Program-made: the position numbers and the translations under genes
From: Fragum whitleyi
Taxonomy: Eukaryota > Mollusca > Bivalvia > Cardiida > Cardiidae
Direction: 5' to 3'
DNA length: 64,000 nt
Assembly: GCA_948146395.1 (NCBI GenBank)
Contig: OX411552.1
Location: 8,628,186-8,692,185 of the forward strand
Notes under the pieces: model-generated
What the model was told of the DNA's origin: nothing
Database searches by the model: none
What the model saw: only the letters and a program-made list of their open reading frames with translations
In this document: positions 58,610 to 64,000 of the stretch, piece by piece
Layout: each line of letters begins with the position of its first letter
How positions within the stretch are numbered: the stretch's first letter is position 1

Positions 58610-60105
58610 GGGGCGAGGCCAGCGATTCATCAATTTATTATTACCTCACCTGAGTACAGCATGCTAAAGAAAAGCTTTTAGAAACACCCTAGGTCTCACT
58701 AAACTGAGAAACTACTAAACTGAGAATCCATTGAATTTTTATATAAATTAAAACTTTACATTAAATGCAATATTCATCCAATATTTCTTTTTCATTAATT
58801 TTCATTAATTTAAATTAACATTTCTGTTGAAACTCATCTTAATCGAAAGTCAAACTATGTGCGAATTCACTTTTTAATACGAAAAAGGTTTTTTTGAACG
58901 TTTTTGCTCCAATTGAAAAAAGAGTTGCTTAAACATAATTTCAAGTTGAATTTCTTTATCATAATGGAAGTAGTACTTTGTCATCCACATTGACCAAATC
59001 ATAAAATAGACTATTGAATATAAAATATAATCGAAACCATACATTTTATGTAATGTATGGTTTATGCAAACAATACAATTTCTATACTGCGGTTTATCAG
59101 TTTTCATACCTTGATTGTTGAATAGATGGACTAAATGTATACTCAGTTCAAAAAGAAAGTAAGCACTTTTGAATTTCGAACTTCTCGAAAATGACATCAC
59201 GTACGGTGACAAAATTTCGCATGACACACCTCCACTCGGGAACCCTCGGCTATTCTACGGAATTGACCTCGGGAATAATTAGCGTGCAGTCATGAAAGCG
59301 CGTCATATCGCACGTGGGTTAATATTACGTCACAAACATAACTGAGGATGACGTTGCGAAAAATAAAATCAACGTAAGGTTAAAATTGTGCATATTTTAA
59401 TTTGAAAACAAAATGCAGTGTTTTACTGCGTTCTGCTTTCAAATTATAACATGCCAAAATGATATCCACAGACGATCGGAAATCATTAAAGGAATATACT
59501 ATTCTTCAAGCGCATTAACCGAAGTACCACCAGGAGCCGAATTACCAAAATATGATCCAAAATTACTACACTTACGTCCGAGGTCCTTTCTAGTTCACGG
59601 AAAAGTTCGAACGATGTTCCGAATGGACACAACTTGAGACTATTGACTGACGATGTTTTCAAAAAAAATCGAAATCACGCAAAACATTTTGGCCCAGGTG
59701 CGAATTTTGATTTAGCGCGATATGCTCGTGCATCCCACAGAAGTAGGATTATTCTTCTGAAATCGTTTCCATGTAACTTAATGCTATACATTGCAATAAA
59801 ATTACACATTTTTCTCGAGTGTATACTATGGAATAAAGTTAACATATCTAAATATAACGTGGTCAAATAATAGGAGAACTTTTTGGAAAGAAAAATAAGA
59901 GGCTATTTATGTATCTGCTTGGTGTTGTTCTTTTTGAAGTATCAAAAGATATTTCAGTACCTCATTTAACCTTTTGAACTGACGTTGTTATCAAAATATC
60001 GTAGCGATTACTCACGTTGACGTAACGGTAACATCTGTATGTAAACTAAATTTCATGTTCTTTAAAATAATGTATGCAGTCCCTAGTCAGACTCGGTAAT
60101 TGCAA
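58610..60105. other. Gene-free stretch containing repeat D copy 3
   Basis: Repeat D occupies 59230-59625. The minus-strand frame 59227-58874 (117 codons) predicts hydrophobic segments but no recognised family. The rest is featureless A+T-rich DNA. Confidence 0.35.
59230..59625. repeat. Dispersed repeat D, copy 3
   Basis: Homologous to 55500-55888 (GTCATATCGCACGTG, TTTGAAAACAAAATGC, CACTTACGTCCGAGGTCCTTT) and ends GATGTTCCGAATGG like copy 1. No glycosyltransferase exon follows it here. Confidence 0.65.
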
Positions 60106-60547
60106 TACAGTTAACAACATCGTTAAATTGACATTCACCTCAATCAAAACCATTCTAAACCGCTCACTCAGCGATCCAATCATTCATTCAAAACACTCAC
60201 TCAAACCATTCAAAAACGCTCACAACCATTGACAAATAAAAAAAATCAACAATGTCACTTAAAATAAACTTGGATAGAGAAAATCGCGATTTCACTGACA
60301 TAATTCAAATTGTAAGCGTCTAATAGGTTCTTGAAGAAATAGGAACTTATTTATAGAACTTGTATGCATTTTATATTAAAGGGAGGTAATCAATATCGCA
60401 ATTTTTGTTCATTCCGAACAAAATTTGCGATATAGGATTACCTCCCATTAAATTCACTAAAAAATAGCTTCTCACACTCATTCAAATGCATTCCTAAATC
60501 ATTCCAAAATCATTCACCTTGTCAATATCACGATGTTGTAAACTGTA
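60106..60547. mobile_element. MITE family A, best full copy (442 bp)
   Basis: The terminal inverted repeats are TACAGTTAACAACATCGTTA at the left and the complement of TACAGTTTACAACATCGTGA at the right. Inside are TCATTC-rich arms and a central inverted pair (GGGAGGTAATC ... GATTACCTCCC). Eleven full or partial members were found in the window. Length, TA target and lack of coding capacity fit a Tc1/mariner-derived MITE (inference). Confidence 0.88.
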
Positions 60548-60611
60548 TATGAGCGTAGCACTTACCAGAGAAGGGCTGTATGGAGGACAAGTTTCATTAA
60601 TATTCAAACTC

Positions 60612-60712
60612 AATAAGCAGTACACATATCGAGGGTTTAGCACAAGAGTGTACTAAGTGTATATACATTGTATTTACACTTAGTACACTCTTGAACTGAA
60701 CCCTCGATATCT
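60612..60712. repeat. Palindromic MITE-like sequence
   Basis: The arms ATATCGAGGGTTTAG and CAAGAGTGTACTAAGTGTA pair with TACACTTAGTACACTCTTG and CCCTCGATAT around TATACATTGTAT. Single copy. Confidence 0.75.
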
Positions 60713-61225
60713 TTATTGAAATCAGAGTTGATGCCTTAATAAGTGCTTATCTAAAGATTGAAATTGATAATACCTGGTTAATTTCCTCTTACATTATGAA
60801 CAAAAATGTGAAAATTGTGAGCTCGATGATGCACCCTATCTTTTGGAAGTCATAATATAAATAGCTTTAAACCCGTGGCAATAAGTGATAGTTCGATAGA
60901 ACACTTGACCTCAGATCATGGAGTCCTGAGCTGACTTACAAACAAACACTTATTGTCTTTAGATTAAGACGTCAAACCAATGCCCGGTGAGTCATTACTT
61001 TACATAGAACACGTGAACGAACTAAGGTGGATCTCAGCAGTAGTTCCATTATGTATCCTCGCACCACCTAGACAACTTCTGGGGGCGTCTCTGAAATGAT
61101 CAAATGCTACGAAAGCGATGCTTATTACATGTACAATGTAAACGCAAACACACGGCAGTTCGTCCTTAATTTCTAGAGAACCTTTTTGATAGAAAAAAAA
61201 ATAAAAAAGCCCCAGAAATATTATT

Positions 61226-61459
61226 TGAGCAAGTGCGTGGCATTTCCAAAAATTGTCCAAGAGCGCAAGATGGAAGACTTTGATCAGCCTGTGCAGTCGC
61301 ACAGGCTGATCTGAGTCTTCCCTTTGCGCTAAATAAGTAGATACGGACCTATAGTCTTTGCTCACAATATTCTAAGTGCACCGTGTGGCTGTTCCAGGCT
61401 GCTAATTGTCTGCTCACATAGCTCACGTGAAACTGTTGTAAATGTCACGCATGTGCTCA
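61226..61459. mobile_element. MITE family C, diverged copy
   Basis: The ends TGAGCAAGTGCGTGGCATTT and the complement of TGAGCACATGCGTGACATTT, with an inner hairpin AGCCTGTGCAGTCGCACAGGCT at 61287-61308. Length 234 bp. Confidence 0.75.
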
Positions 61460-61586
61460 TTGCGATTGTCCATTTTTTTGCTTAGATACACGAGTATAAT
61501 GTCAGGAATGACAGAAACTTGACATTTTAGACCCGTCATTTTTCATCCTTTTTTTTTTACAGCAAATTACTACTTCTTCTATCAAA

Positions 61587-61866
61587 GCCGCCACCATAGC
61601 GCAGTTGATTAGGCATAAGACTTCCAATCTGGAAGTCGTGGGTTCGATCCCCGGTGGCGGCAAATATCCTTTCCTACGTTTGTCTCTCACCAATGGGTAT
61701 ATAATCGTAAACCTATGTGAGATAGCAGTCGGAGGCTAGGAAAGGGTGTAATGGTAGTACAGGTGAAAGAAATACCAGGAATCCATTGTTAGGTGCTCCG
61801 GTCGCCGCGATATAACTGCGACATTGTTGAAGCGGCGTAAAACCTATTCAAACAAACAAATCAATC
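61587..61866 (+). mobile_element. tRNA-derived SINE, full length
   Basis: The tRNA-like head has an A box (TAGCGCAGTTGATTAGGC) and a B box (GGTTCGATCCC), and even a 7-bp acceptor-like pairing (GCCGCCA with TGGCGGC). The anticodon arm is not functional. A body shared with 27020, 30262 and 31653 follows (GGAATCCATTGTTAGGTGCT, GGCGTAAAACC), then an A-rich CAAACAAACAAAT tail. It is presumably transcribed by RNA polymerase III and mobilised by a LINE. Confidence 0.88.
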
Positions 61867-62199
61867 TATCAAGTCACAAACAAATCTGGTCGGAAAGCAT
61901 TTCTTCTATAACGAAGAGTAATCAGAGATAGCCTTGTCTTACACATATGTAAGATCACATTCTAAATGACGTCACCATGACGTAATCTTATGTACGTTTT
62001 CGCGGCTTTTGGAATTTCTGTCCCCAGAGCATTTCGAAAAATGGTTATTTACACAAAAAAATACTAATGTGAGAAAAAGAATCTATTACTCCATTTTTTT
62101 TTATCTTAGAAATGCTTATCTTAACCTCGTCTAAAATCGAAAAGTTAGTGAGCTTGAAATGGCATGCTTAATAACATTTCTAATCTCTGATCTTATATA

Positions 62200-62439
62200 T
62201 GAGCCTGTGCGTGAGATTTCCAACAATTTCAAACATTCGCATAACAAAGACTCTGACCAGCCTGTGCATCCGCACAGACTGACCAGAGTATTCACTCTGC
62301 GTTTAGTAGATAAATAAGGTCTCAAAGTATCTGTAGACAATCTGGAACCTTTATAATTACAATTTGTGGCTGTCAACGCTACTCAGTGTTCGCCCCACAT
62401 GAACATTTCAAATTGTTGGAAATGTCACGCACAGGCTCA
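62200..62439. mobile_element. MITE family C, 240 bp
   Basis: The ends TGAGCCTGTGCGTGAGATTT and the complement of TGAGCCTGTGCGTGACATTT. The flanks are TATA on the left and TATC on the right. An inner hairpin CCTGTGCATCCGCACAGAC is at 62262. Same length as the 6607 copy. Confidence 0.85.
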
Positions 62440-63558
62440 TATCATACATGCATGTTGGTATGAGTTTTTCTTTGTCTTTTTTTTTTTTATTTATTTTTTA
62501 TTTTTTTATTTATTTATTTCTTTTGGGGGGCGGGGCTGATTTCAAATTGTGAGATGTCAACTCAGAAATTCCATAAAGATCTTATACCATATGAAGACGT
62601 CACCTTTCGCATTTCATTTCTGAGATCAAAACCGTAAGCGTAGAAATCACCCCTGAGATTAGGATGAAAAGGCGTTTGCGAACGTTCACAAACAGTACCC
62701 CGCTGGATATCTTCTCTCAAACGTTTCGAGCACCTTATTATATTGAATGCTGGTCAGATTGGTTTATTGTCTCGTATAGCCTTAGCTCGTTTTTCTATCC
62801 GAACCCGGGGTATTAAAAATAGGACCTGTTATTGCTGCCATTTGGTAATTATGTTTCTAAAATCATTTAACAAAATCTTAATTCAGGTTTGATTATGAGG
62901 TTTTAGAATCCAAACATATGGACCCATCACACGAAAAGGGATCATCTGGGTAGTGCGTAAATTATCGATCCTAGTCAGACTGCGCAGACTGTGCAGTCTG
63001 ACAAGTGTCAACATTTTTCTCGTTTAACTAATTTTCTGAATCTAGATTACTAAATCTTCCTTCCCGAGAAAGGATTTTAAACATGCGACATCTGGTTGAC
63101 CTGTACTTTAACCAATCTCTTTTTCAAATGATTATTTAAGAGTTCCCCGATGGTCCCATTTCGAATGACGGTCACATATGATTCGTCTACAGTTTTTGTT
63201 TATCATAGGTCCATGATAAAGGGAAGTAAGATTAACTTGATCATTGAACATCTTCAAATTCCAAATGAAGTTGCCTCCCTTGTATTTATTTATTCAAATT
63301 ATAGAATTATTCTTTTTAAACGCAATTTAAAGCCGCTTTTAACAGTATTGCATTCATATCTCAGGTATTGGTGCACCTATCTAACATTAAGTTTCCGATT
63401 GTTCCCCACTTCAGACCACAACATTTCAAACTATCTCTATATAAATGAAATATCAACTTATGTTCGGTTGATTAAAACAAGTGAGATACATGTATAGCGA
63501 ACGAAAAGCGTAATCACACTTTGATATGAAAATGCTTCGTAAATCCATTCAGTGCTAT
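62440..63558. other. Gene-free stretch
   Basis: T-rich low-complexity DNA (62473-62523) and a short palindrome (AGACTGCGCAGACTGTGCAG-type, 62975-63000). No gene recognised. Confidence 0.35.
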
Positions 63559-64000
63559 TACAGCTAAACACAGCGTGAAATTGACACTCATCTAGACCAA
63601 AACAATTCAAAAGATTCCACTTGAGTGTTCTAGTCCTTTGTTCCAAATATTTGTTCCAATTACTCAAGATAGCTCTAAAATTGTTCAAAACGCTTCACGT
63701 TTCACTCAAACCGCTAAAAAAGTGCATGATTTTATTGGCTGTTTTTTTTTTTTTTTTTTTTTTTTTTTGTTTTGTTTTTTTTTTCATCTCGGCGTCAAAT
63801 TTGTTCGAGAAGACACAAAATCTGAAAAGAACGTAGATTTCATTAAAGGGAGGTAAGATATCGTTAATTTGGCCCAATTGTACGAAATTTGCGATTATTT
63901 ATACACGCATTGAAAATCATTCAAAATTCGCTCCTCCCACTCATTCATTTCTGTTCAAAATTTATTTCAAAATCGCCCCCCTTGACGATCTCAGGATTTT
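63559..64000. mobile_element. MITE family A, copy at window edge
   Basis: It starts TACAGCTAAACACAGCGTGA and follows the family order to the window end, where the right terminus is reached or nearly so. A long T run (63739-63768) has expanded inside it. Confidence 0.75.

Noticed and set aside
58874..59227. 117-codon minus-strand frame with hydrophobic segments as a membrane-protein exon
   Set aside because: No recognisable domain, and no matching paralogue in the window; composition is typical of A+T-rich chance frames.
61587..61660. Functional tRNA gene
   Set aside because: A and B boxes and an acceptor-like stem exist, but the anticodon loop lacks T at position 33, the T stem is mismatched, and the body continues as a SINE shared by other loci.
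63621..63856. Phenylalanine-rich frames
   Set aside because: Translations of a long T run inside a MITE.

Overview
The window is animal nuclear DNA, most likely from a bivalve mollusc. The evidence is spliced exons, a low gene density, high A+T content, several LINEs and tRNA-derived SINEs, and three families of short elements that combine a hairpin, a microsatellite and roughly 145-160 bp tandem core repeats, a design well known from bivalve genomes. There is no operon structure, CRISPR array or rRNA. The species call is an inference.

Only two host genes can be supported. (1) Plus strand: a two-exon gene (6312-6598 and 13083-13236) for a 146-residue secreted, 13-cysteine protein whose second half carries the signature blocks of the serum amyloid A (SAA) family. 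(2) Minus strand: a three-exon gene for a type II membrane glycosyltransferase with a DXD motif. Exon 1 is at 56477-56339, exon 2 at 26263-25691 and exon 3 at 20480-20014; the splice phases fit (1 and 1). A second exon 1 near 35.8 kb is broken by an 896-bp foldback element and a nonsense codon. A second, nucleotide-identical exon 3 lies at 1369-903 without an exon 2.

Layout. 1-5314 is copy A of a duplicated block whose copy B is 19112-25376. Both carry glycosyltransferase exon 3 and, in opposite orientation, a decayed Ty3/gypsy-type retrotransposon with the unusual order gag-protease-integrase-RT-RNase H (Gmr1-like). Copy A lacks 954 bp covering RNase H and the LTR promoter. 5.3-13.2 kb is the SAA-like gene, with a 6.5-kb intron full of MITEs and foldback DNA. 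13.9-18.4 kb holds a microsatellite and a decayed LINE. 18.5-26.3 kb is copy B plus exon 2. 26.3-38 kb is SINEs, MITEs, paralogous segments and the broken exon 1. 38-48 kb is unrecognised sequence around a hAT-like insertion that itself contains a 7 x 145-bp repeat element. 48.4-53.5 kb has two LINEs on the minus strand. 54-64 kb is MITEs, exon 1, a 1.74-kb foldback element with a perfect 10-bp target duplication, and a SINE.

The most notable items are the SAA-like cysteine-rich gene, the Gmr1-like pol order, the exon-splitting foldback element with its 5-bp target duplication, the foldback family with 10-bp duplications, the shared design of three hairpin/microsatellite/core-repeat families, and the identical 5.2-kb duplication, which may be real or an unmerged haplotype in the assembly. 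All coordinates were read by eye; repeat ends without a stated target duplication are approximate.
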